NCBI GenBank assembly: GCA_002381185.1
Contig: DFOA01000015.1
Coordinates: 1-19,820 of the forward strand
Reading direction: 5' to 3'
Length of the DNA stretch: 19,820 nucleotides
Origin: Firmicutes bacterium UBA3553
GTDB taxonomy: Bacteria; Bacillota; Clostridia; Tissierellales; Sedimentibacteraceae
In this document: positions 13,939 through 19,820 of the stretch, in pieces
Layout of the letters: each line of letters begins with the position of its first letter
Position numbering within the stretch: position 1 is the first letter of the stretch
Notes under the pieces: model-generated
Told to the model about the DNA's origin: nothing
What the model saw: the letters and a program-made list of their open reading frames with translations, nothing else
The model's database searches: none
Made by a program: the position numbers and the translations under genes

Positions 13939-16002
13939 ATGAAAACACTGGCGATAGTAAGCTATACAATTGAATCCGTCAACAGCTATTACAATCAAAT
14001 CAGAAGTTTGTTTTCAGATAAAATAAATATAAAAAAATACTGTCTGGAAGATTTGAAAAATAACAGAGAAATTGAAATTGATTCGGATGTGCTGTTAATT
14101 CCGTCATATCATTTGTTCAATAAAATAAAAGATTATATAAGCAAGACTACGGAGCTTTTATTTGCTGACAGAACAATATCGAAAGCAGGAATGGACAAAA
14201 TCAGCAATATAAAAGAAGATTCCAGGGTTGTGTTGATTGATGAAAGCCCTGAAATGACCGAGCAGATAATATCAATTATTTATCAGCTGGGAGCCAGGCA
14301 TATTGAATTAAATTCATATTGGTCTACGGATAACAGAAGTGATGAAGGCAATATATTCATTATCTTGGGGCAGTCCGATTATACTCCAAAAACAGCAAAA
14401 GAAATAATAAATATAGGAAACAGTCTGTTGGACATTAATTCAATCATAGACATCGGAACGAAGTTCGATTTGTTTTCTGTTTTGGACAGAAAAGATGTTG
14501 TCAGAAGCTATACGGAAATAGAGACTGCCAATTTCGGGCTCCTCAAAATACTTGGGCTAACAAACAGCCGCGAAAGCCAGCTGGATATCTTGCTGCAGAC
14601 GATTGATGCAGGAGTCATAGGAATTAACAATGATGGTAACATTTTTTTGTATAACGAGAATGCAAGAGATATTGTCAAAAAAGATAATGATCATGTGCTA
14701 AATAAAAATGGACTGGAGCTGCTGCCGGAAATACCATTTGAGTACACATTGGGAAATTTGAAACCTGTTGAAGAGAAAATTATAAAGATTAACGGATATG
14801 ATGTGGTTGTATCCGTTAATCCGCTGCTTCATTCTAAAAAGATGTACGGAGCGGTTGCAATTATTAGAAAATATTCCGATTTGGAAAAAAAGGAATATAT
14901 ATTGAGAAAAAAGCTTATCGGAAAAGGTTATGCGGCCAAATATGATTTCAAGGACATTTTCGGTAAAAGCAGCATGATAACAGAGTGCAAGAATATAGCA
15001 AGACGAATGTCACTTTCAAACTCCTCTGTTTTAATAACCGGAGAAACAGGCACAGGAAAAGAGTTGTTCGCACAGGCCATACACAATAATTCATTGAGAA
15101 AAGAATATCAGTTTGTAGCGGTTAACTGCGGAGCATTTCCCGAAAGCCTTTTGGAAAGCGAACTTTTCGGCTATGAAGAAGGTGCGTTTACAGGAGCCAG
15201 AAAGGGAGGAAAGCCCGGATTATTTGAACTTGCACATAATGGAACTCTTTTCCTTGATGAAATAACAGAAATGCCTATGAATCTGCAGGTGAAGCTGCTT
15301 CGTGTTCTGCAGGAAAGAGAAGTTGTGAGACTTGGAGGCGACCGTATAATTGATATTGACATAAGAATAATAGCCGCAACAAATAAGGACATAAAAGAAA
15401 TGGTAGAAAAGGGTGAATTCAGGCAGGACCTCTTTTACAGGCTCAATGTTCTTCCGTTAAAAATTCCGCCATTACGCGACAGAAGAGATGATATAATGGG
15501 TCTGATAGATTATATGAAAAAAACATTCAGCAGTGATTTTGCATTAACTGATAAGGCGAAGGAACTTCTTACAACTTACGACTGGAACGGAAATGTCAGA
15601 GAGCTTAGAAACTGCGTTGAATATCTTGTGAATCTGGGGTTAAAGGAAATAGATGAAAAGGATTTGCCTATTGACTACAGAGACAAGACAACAGATACAA
15701 AGCTGCTGCTTTCAGAACATGAGATAATGGTTGAATTTCTTGAGGATGTGGGGGGCGGCCTGAGAAAATATATTTTTGTGCTTGAGGAATTAAGAAATGC
15801 TTATATAAACAATAAACGGATTGGAAGAAGAAGTATCAGCGAATCAGCCAGAAGAAAAAATATTTTTATAAGCGAGCAGGAAATAAGGACGATTTTGATT
15901 AACTTAGAAGAGCATAAAATGGCAGAAATAAATAAAGGCAGAAGTGGAACCGTAATAACAGATTTTGGCATTAAGGCACTCATTTATTTGTCAACGGGTT
16001 AA
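13939..16002 (+). CDS. Sigma-54-dependent activator with PAS domain and winged-helix C-terminus
   Basis: This enhancer-binding protein remodels sigma-54 RNA polymerase with ATP. Numbered from an ATG at 13936, it has 688 residues; ATG 13939 is the likelier start because AGGAG is too close to the first. Residues 1-205 look alpha/beta and recall PrpR-type receptor domains, but I cannot confirm that. A PAS domain is at about 216-325 (DAGVIGINNDGNIFLYNENA). The AAA+ domain has Walker A GETGTGKE (369-376), the sigma-54 contact loop GAFTGA (416-421), Walker B FLDE (Asp441-Glu442) and the FYRLNVLPL block. The C-terminus (609-685) has no Fis-type helix; it looks like a winged helix (SISESARRKNIFISEQEIRT, then GRSGTVITDFG). 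A sigma-54-type promoter follows downstream, ahead of iorA, which is its probable target. Co-transcribed with the beta-CASP nuclease. Confidence 0.88.
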   Translation: MKTLAIVSYTIESVNSYYNQIRSLFSDKINIKKYCLEDLKNNREIEIDSDVLLIPSYHLFNKIKDYISKTTELLFADRTISKAGMDKISNIKEDSRVVLIDESPEMTEQIISIIYQLGARHIELNSYWSTDNRSDEGNIFIILGQSDYTPKTAKEIINIGNSLLDINSIIDIGTKFDLFSVLDRKDVVRSYTEIETANFGLLKILGLTNSRESQLDILLQTIDAGVIGINNDGNIFLYNENARDIVKKDNDHVLNKNGLELLPEIPFEYTLGNLKPVEEKIIKINGYDVVVSVNPLLHSKKMYGAVAIIRKYSDLEKKEYILRKKLIGKGYAAKYDFKDIFGKSSMITECKNIARRMSLSNSSVLITGETGTGKELFAQAIHNNSLRKEYQFVAVNCGAFPESLLESELFGYEEGAFTGARKGGKPGLFELAHNGTLFLDEITEMPMNLQVKLLRVLQEREVVRLGGDRIIDIDIRIIAATNKDIKEMVEKGEFRQDLFYRLNVLPLKIPPLRDRRDDIMGLIDYMKKTFSSDFALTDKAKELLTTYDWNGNVRELRNCVEYLVNLGLKEIDEKDLPIDYRDKTTDTKLLLSEHEIMVEFLEDVGGGLRKYIFVLEELRNAYINNKRIGRRSISESARRKNIFISEQEIRTILINLEEHKMAEINKGRSGTVITDFGIKALIYLSTG

Positions 16003-16032
16003 AAGGTATGAAGCATCATACCGTTTAACCCG
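15995..16032 (+). terminator. Long hairpin terminator overlapping the activator stop codon
   Basis: CGGGTTAAA (15995-16003) plus GGTATG (16005-16010) pair with CATACC (16017-16022) and TTTAACCCG (16024-16032), with one A/G mismatch and a 6-base loop. The stop codon TAA (16000-16002) lies in the left arm. The tail is T-rich but broken (TTTAATTGTTTGTATTT), so termination may be partial. Confidence 0.65.
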
Positions 16033-16075
16033 TTTAATTGTTTGTATTTATTAAAATAAAATTTTTGATAACAAA

Positions 16076-16097
16076 AAGACTTGCAATTTCATGTCTT
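16076..16097 (+). promoter_or_regulatory. Candidate activator-binding dyad upstream of the iorA promoter
   Basis: AAGAC (16076-16080) and GTCTT (16093-16097) form a short inverted repeat with TTGCAATTTCAT between. It lies about 28 bases upstream of the -24 element. Activator sites are often further away, and five base pairs is short, so this is only a candidate. Confidence 0.25.
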
Positions 16098-16124
16098 GAC
16101 AAATTATTGAAAATAGTTGATTCA

Positions 16125-16140
16125 TGGCATAATTTATGCA
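16125..16140 (+). promoter_or_regulatory. Sigma-54 (-24/-12) promoter of iorAB-buk
   Basis: TGGCAT-AATTT-ATGCA fits the consensus TGGCAC-N5-TTGCW at the key positions. GG (16126-16127) and GC (16138-16139) are separated by the required 10 bases. The two deviations are T for C and A for T. Transcription would start near 16151, giving a leader of about 120 bases. The same bases form a dyad, GCATAA-T-TTATGC, so an operator is the alternative reading. A sigma-54 activator gene ends just 123 bases upstream, which strengthens the promoter reading. Confidence 0.65.
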
Positions 16141-16166
16141 TATATGCTATTAAGTACTTATGACTG

Positions 16167-16212
16167 TTTTCCGCCTGCGATAAAAACGTTATCTTTTAAT
16201 ACAGCGGGAAAA
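16167..16212 (+). promoter_or_regulatory. Foldable structured leader upstream of iorA
   Basis: TTTTCCGC-C-TG (16167-16177) pairs with CA-GC-G-GGAAAA (16202-16212), ten pairs with one bulged base on each strand. Inside, GATAA (16179-16183) and TTATC (16189-16193) form a second stem with an AAACG loop. It sits inside the predicted transcript, about 60 bases before the iorA start. No T tract follows, so it is not a simple terminator. I do not recognise it as a known riboswitch class. Confidence 0.4.
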
Positions 16213-16271
16213 TAATTACATGGATTCTTGGTTGATTAATATGTACTATTATGATTTGAAGGAGGCATAAA

Positions 16272-18047
16272 TTGAAAAGATTATTGACAGGTAATGAAGC
16301 TATTGCAAGGGGAGCTTATGAAGCGGGGGTTCATTATGCGGCAGCTTATCCGGGAACACCGAGCACGGAAATATTAGAAAACATTGCTCCTTATAAGGAA
16401 ATAATTGCTGAATGGGCTCCAAATGAAAAGGTAGCTGTTGAGTCGTCTGTAGGCGCTTGTTATGCAGGAGCCAGAACACTTACTGCAATGAAGCATGTAG
16501 GTCTTAATGTTGCGGCGGATCCGTTTTTTACTATGGGTTACACTGGAGTAAATGGCGGAATGGTACTTATAAGTGCTGATGATCCGGGACTTCACTCTTC
16601 TCAAAATGAACAGGATAACAGATACTATGCAAGAATGGCAAAGGTAGCAATGGTAGAACCAAGCGACAGTCAGGAATGCAAGGATATGGTAAAAGCAGCC
16701 TTAGAAATAAGCGAAAAATTTGATACGTTAGTCATGATAAGAATGACAACAAGATTGTGTCACAGCAAATCAATCGTAGAAATGGGGGAGCGTACAGAGG
16801 TTCCTATTAAGCCATATACAAAAAATACAAATAAATATTTAATTGCACCTGCAGTTGCAAAACAGCTTCACCTTGTGGTGGAACAAAGGCTTAAAGAGCT
16901 TGAAAAATTTTCAAATGAAACAGATTTAAACTATATTGAATGGAATGACAAAAAAATAGGGGTAATCTCAGCAGGGGTTGCTTATCAATATGCCAGAGAA
17001 ATCTTTGGAGACAATGCCTCTTATTTAAAAATAGGGTTTTCATTTCCTCTTCCAATGGAGAAAATAAGGGAATTTTCAGAGCAGGTTGAAACACTTTATG
17101 TAGTTGAAGAACTTGAACCTTTTATGGAAGAGCAAATAAGAGCAGCCGGCATCAACTGCGTCGGAAAAGATAAAATTCCAAACACATGGGAATTAAATCC
17201 TGATATAGTTGAAAAATCATTGCTTGGGACAGAAAAACCTACTATAGATTATGATAAAACCATTGCGGTGGGAAGACCTCCTACATTGTGTGCCGGATGT
17301 CCCCACAGAGCATTTTACTATGAATTGTCAAGGAAAAAGAATGTTATGATTACCGGCGACATAGGATGCTATACATTAGGCGGAACAGCACCGTTAAATG
17401 CCATGGATACTTGTGTCTGTATGGGAGCAAGTATTAGTGCGGCTCATGGAGCTAAGAAGGTATTCGAAAAAAATAATGACAACAAACGACTGGTTGCCAC
17501 AATAGGTGATTCAACATTTTTCCATTCGGGCATGAACAGCTTACTTGATGTTGTCTACAACAACAGCAACACAATAACCTGCATACTTGACAACAGAATA
17601 ACCGCTATGACAGGACATCAGGAAAATCCAGGAACAGGTTACACTCTGCAGGGAGATAAAGCTTATATCACAGATATTGCTGAAGTAGTAAAAGCTTTAG
17701 GAATAAAAAATATAAGAACAGTTAATCCGTTAGATAATGCAGAAATGAAAGCTGCCATGGACTGGGCGTTTGAGCTTGAGGAACCTTCGGTAATAATATC
17801 GAGATATCCGTGTGCGCTAAAAAGTTATTCTGAACAAGATTTAAGCGAATTTGGACCAATTGAAGGTGTATGCGAAGTAGATCAGGAACTATGCATTGGC
17901 TGTAAGAAATGCGTTGGAACAGGATGTCCGGCAATACATTTCAAAAAAGAAATTAAAAAGTCTTCAGTTAATAAAGTTCAATGTGTGGGATGTAAATTAT
18001 GCATGCAGGTATGTCCTGTAAAAGCTATCAGCAAGGTGGGTGAATAA
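16272..18047 (+). CDS. iorA: Indolepyruvate:ferredoxin oxidoreductase, alpha subunit
   Basis: IorA with IorB oxidatively decarboxylates aryl-pyruvates (indolepyruvate, phenylpyruvate, 4-hydroxyphenylpyruvate) to aryl-acetyl-CoA, reducing ferredoxin. The 591-residue protein starts at a TTG with a strong GAAGGAGG six bases upstream; the start MKRLLTGNEAIARGA matches the family. It has the pyrimidine-binding thiamine domain with AAYPGTPSTE near residue 30, GDIGCYTLGG (from 362), and the Mg-thiamine motif GDS (412-414) with Asn441. The tail carries two [4Fe-4S] motifs: Cys541, 544, 547, 552 and Cys571, 574, 577, 581. The first has four residues between its last cysteines, usual for IorA. iorB begins 2 bases after its stop. 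The preceding 269 bases are regulatory. Confidence 0.96.
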   Translation: MKRLLTGNEAIARGAYEAGVHYAAAYPGTPSTEILENIAPYKEIIAEWAPNEKVAVESSVGACYAGARTLTAMKHVGLNVAADPFFTMGYTGVNGGMVLISADDPGLHSSQNEQDNRYYARMAKVAMVEPSDSQECKDMVKAALEISEKFDTLVMIRMTTRLCHSKSIVEMGERTEVPIKPYTKNTNKYLIAPAVAKQLHLVVEQRLKELEKFSNETDLNYIEWNDKKIGVISAGVAYQYAREIFGDNASYLKIGFSFPLPMEKIREFSEQVETLYVVEELEPFMEEQIRAAGINCVGKDKIPNTWELNPDIVEKSLLGTEKPTIDYDKTIAVGRPPTLCAGCPHRAFYYELSRKKNVMITGDIGCYTLGGTAPLNAMDTCVCMGASISAAHGAKKVFEKNNDNKRLVATIGDSTFFHSGMNSLLDVVYNNSNTITCILDNRITAMTGHQENPGTGYTLQGDKAYITDIAEVVKALGIKNIRTVNPLDNAEMKAAMDWAFELEEPSVIISRYPCALKSYSEQDLSEFGPIEGVCEVDQELCIGCKKCVGTGCPAIHFKKEIKKSSVNKVQCVGCKLCMQVCPVKAISKVGE

Positions 18048-18049
18048 TT

Positions 18050-18640
18050 ATGAACAAAAACATTTTATTAGTAGGTGTGGGCGGCCAAGGTACAATACTT
18101 GTGAGCAAAATTTTATCAACAGGACTTGTAGAAGCAGGCTATGATGTGAAAATGTCTGAAATACACGGTATGGCACAAAGAGGAGGAAGTGTTTCCACTC
18201 AGGTAAGATACGGTGAAAAGGTGTATTCACCGATTATAGGAATTGGTGATGCGGATATACTTGTATCCTTTGAAACAATGGAAACATTAAGGTGGCTTGA
18301 ATACCTGAAACCTGAAGGAGTTGTTGTAATTAATGATTATGAAATTCCTTCTGCCCCGATACTTTCAGGTAAGGCAGATTATCCGCAGGGCGTAATTGAA
18401 TTGATTGAAAGCAAAGCTGAAACAAGAGTTATTAATGCCGCAGAAATAGCAGAAGGTCTTGGAAACAGCAAAGTAATGAATGTTGTGCTTTTAGGGGCCT
18501 TGATTAAATCAATGAACCTGACAGAAATTGATTGGGAAAAGGTGATTAAAGATTTAGTTAAAGAAAAATTTGTGGATTTAAATATCAAAGCTCTGCATGC
18601 AGGCATGAATAGTGTGTCCTGTGCAGAGGCAAACTGTTAA
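18050..18640 (+). CDS. iorB: Indolepyruvate:ferredoxin oxidoreductase, beta subunit
   Basis: This is the small subunit of the aryl-pyruvate oxidoreductase; it carries no cofactor motif of its own and completes the complex with IorA. The 196-residue protein begins with ILLVGVGGQGTILVSKIL, the gamma-type glycine signature of the 2-oxoacid oxidoreductase superfamily. It continues with SEIHGMAQRGGSVSTQVRYG and ADILVSFETMETLRW, all typical of IorB. AAGGTGGGTG overlaps the iorA end and serves as the ribosome binding site; the gap is 2 bases, so expression is coupled. Full length, no anomalies. Confidence 0.95.
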   Translation: MNKNILLVGVGGQGTILVSKILSTGLVEAGYDVKMSEIHGMAQRGGSVSTQVRYGEKVYSPIIGIGDADILVSFETMETLRWLEYLKPEGVVVINDYEIPSAPILSGKADYPQGVIELIESKAETRVINAAEIAEGLGNSKVMNVVLLGALIKSMNLTEIDWEKVIKDLVKEKFVDLNIKALHAGMNSVSCAEANC

Positions 18641-18680
18641 CAGTAGATTTAATATATAATACTAACAAGAGAGGACATAT

Positions 18681-19772
18681 ATGAGTTATAAAATATTAGC
18701 AATAAATCCGGGTTCAACCTCCACAAAAATTTCCTTATATGAAGATGAAATGGGAGTTTTTACAAAGAAATTAGAGCATCCGCTGGAAGTCATAGAGAAA
18801 TTTGATAACGTAGAAGATCAACTGCATATGAGAAAAGATCTTGTCATGGCTTTTCTGAAAGAAAAAGATTTTGATATCAAAGAATTGTCAGCAGTAGTTG
18901 CCAGAGGAGGGATGCTTCCGCCTGTTAAACCGGGAGCATATGTAATTAACGAATTAATGATTGACAGGGTGGAGAATCGTCCGGTTATGGAGCATGCGTC
19001 AAATCTTGCTGCGCCTATTGCATATGAAATTGCTAAGCAGGCAGGTATACCTTCATATATATATGATTCTGTTATGTCTGATGAACTGCCTGATATTGCC
19101 CGTATATCGGGAATGCCCGATATTCCCAGAACAAGCTCAAGCCATGTGCTGAATACAAGAGCTATGGCTATAAAGGCGGCTAAGGAACGTGGAAAGAAAT
19201 ATGAGGACATGAATATTATTGTGGCTCACTTAGGCGGAGGAATATCTATCAATGTTCATGAAAAGGGAAGAATAGTGGACTTGGTATCTGATGACGAAGG
19301 TCCGTTTTCTCCGGAAAGAGCAGGAAGAGTTCCCTGCAGGGAATTAATAAATCTTTGCTATTCAGGCAAGTACGATAAGAAGACCATGCAGAGAAAACTG
19401 AGAGGAAACGGCGGACTAAGAGCTTATTTGAACACCATAGATGCCAGAGAAGTTCAAAATATGATCGAAGATGGCAACGAGAAAGCAAGACTGATATACG
19501 AAGCAATGGCTTATCAGATTGCTAAGGGAATCGGAGAGCTTGCAACAGTGCTGGAAGGAAATATTGATTTAATTATTTTGACCGGCGGCATCGCATATTC
19601 TGAAATACTCACAGACTGGATAGTAAAAAGAGTTAAATTTATTGCTCCCGTAGAAGTACTTGCAGGAGAAAACGAAATGGAAGCCCTTGCCTTCGGAGCC
19701 CTAAGAGTTTTAAGAGGTGAAGAAGAAGCAAGAGAATATACAGAAGCGGTAGACTTAAAAAAAAATAATTAA
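18681..19772 (+). CDS. buk: Butyrate kinase family acyl-phosphate kinase
   Basis: The enzyme transfers phosphate between an acyl-phosphate and ADP, yielding ATP and a free acid. The 363-residue protein has the ASKHA kinase motifs: NPGSTSTK (9-16), VVARGGMLPPVKPGAY (branch signature), HLGGGISI (from His183) and TGGIAYS (301-307). These mark the butyrate kinase branch rather than acetate kinase. GAGAGGAC lies before the ATG, 40 bases after iorB. No terminator separates them, so they are probably one transcript; a TATAAT at 18655-18660 without a -35 could be a minor internal start. The partner phosphotransacylase (ptb) is not in the window. In context its substrate may be branched-chain or aryl-acetyl phosphate as well as butyryl phosphate; that is inference. 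No terminator is seen before the window ends. Confidence 0.93.
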   Translation: MSYKILAINPGSTSTKISLYEDEMGVFTKKLEHPLEVIEKFDNVEDQLHMRKDLVMAFLKEKDFDIKELSAVVARGGMLPPVKPGAYVINELMIDRVENRPVMEHASNLAAPIAYEIAKQAGIPSYIYDSVMSDELPDIARISGMPDIPRTSSSHVLNTRAMAIKAAKERGKKYEDMNIIVAHLGGGISINVHEKGRIVDLVSDDEGPFSPERAGRVPCRELINLCYSGKYDKKTMQRKLRGNGGLRAYLNTIDAREVQNMIEDGNEKARLIYEAMAYQIAKGIGELATVLEGNIDLIILTGGIAYSEILTDWIVKRVKFIAPVEVLAGENEMEALAFGALRVLRGEEEAREYTEAVDLKKNN

Positions 19773-19778
19773 TATAAA

Positions 19779-19808
19779 ACAAGAGACCACAAGAGACCAC
19801 AAGAGACC
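19779..19808 (+). repeat. Perfect 10-bp tandem repeat, three copies
   Basis: ACAAGAGACC occurs three times end to end, beginning seven bases after the buk stop codon. It continues into AGAGGGGACGGT at the window edge. The period of 10 is about one helical turn. It is not a CRISPR array because there are no spacers. Confidence 0.85.
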
Positions 19809-19820
19809 AGAGGGGACGGT
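19809..19820. mobile_element. Possible edge of a REP-like element
   Basis: The last bases, ending GGGGACGGT, resemble the conserved ends of short palindromic repeats that accompany Y1/REP-associated transposases in many bacteria, as I recall them. Only one arm is visible, so orientation, partner arm and any transposase lie outside the window. Confidence 0.3.

Noticed and set aside
16096..16101. Perfect -35 hexamer TTGACA upstream of iorA
   Set aside because: No -10-like hexamer lies 16-18 bases downstream; the nearest CATAAT is 26 bases away. The -24/-12 element is a better explanation.
16179..16193. Mini-ykkC (guanidine-II) type hairpin because the loop contains ACG
   Set aside because: The loop is five bases, the stem is AT-rich, and there is no second hairpin of the same kind.
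18655..18660. Separate promoter for buk
   Set aside because: TATAAT is present, but no -35 exists at 16-18 bases; the palindrome CTGTTAACAG is too close. Co-transcription with iorAB is simpler.
18818..19210. 130-codon open frame on the minus strand inside buk
   Set aside because: It lies wholly opposite a well-supported kinase gene, its composition is a mirror of that codon use, and it has no ribosome binding site or recognisable domain.
19779..19808. CRISPR-like repeat
   Set aside because: The copies are directly adjacent with no spacers and only 10 bases long.

Overview
The window is a gene-dense, AT-rich stretch with every recognised gene on the + strand. It looks like the chromosome of an anaerobic, spore-forming, amino-acid-fermenting member of the Clostridia/Tissierellia. 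The grounds are the order purR-spoVG-glmU-pth-mfd-prsA-spoVT (a thinned version of the Bacillus/Clostridium block), AGGAGG-type ribosome binding sites, SpoVG and SpoVT, and a ferredoxin-linked 2-oxoacid oxidoreductase (IorAB) beside a butyrate kinase. A Sedimentibacter-like organism is my best guess, but the genus is inference only.

Region 1 (1-3325) holds stand-alone genes: a free methionine-(R)-sulfoxide reductase, a protein with two DUF4397-like repeats and a Tyr/Asn-rich head, an Asp/Glu racemase-family enzyme and an EamA/DMT permease. Two of them have unusual 5' ends. The reductase start codon sits inside the end of a short leader ORF that owns the only good ribosome binding site. The DUF4397 gene has its ribosome binding site buried in a perfect 13-bp inverted repeat.

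Region 2 (3326-12084) is the housekeeping/sporulation block. purR has its own promoter with a PurBox-like sequence on it, suggesting autoregulation. spoVG and glmU have separate promoters and are split by a terminator. glmU, pth, mfd and prsA run on with short gaps or an overlap. spoVT has its own promoter and a strong terminator. The partners usually found in this block (yabJ, prs, ctc, fin) are absent.

Region 3 (12085-16032) is a two-gene unit: an MBL-fold/beta-CASP nuclease with a C-terminal extension, and a sigma-54 activator with a sensor-like N-terminus, a PAS domain, an AAA+ domain carrying GAFTGA, and a winged-helix-like C-terminus instead of the usual Fis-type helix. It ends in a long hairpin overlapping the stop codon.

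Region 4 (16033-19820) holds iorA, iorB and buk. Upstream of iorA is a good -24/-12 (sigma-54) promoter match followed by a foldable leader. With the activator gene immediately upstream, this reads as a regulator plus target operon for fermenting aromatic amino acids through aryl-pyruvates and acyl-CoA to ATP. The window ends in a 10-bp tandem repeat and a GGGGACGGT motif that may be the edge of a REP-like element.

I saw no tRNA, rRNA, CRISPR array, integrase or complete insertion sequence. The strongest candidate for something not already described is the activator, sigma-54 promoter, structured leader and iorAB-buk unit. No wholly novel system is evident.
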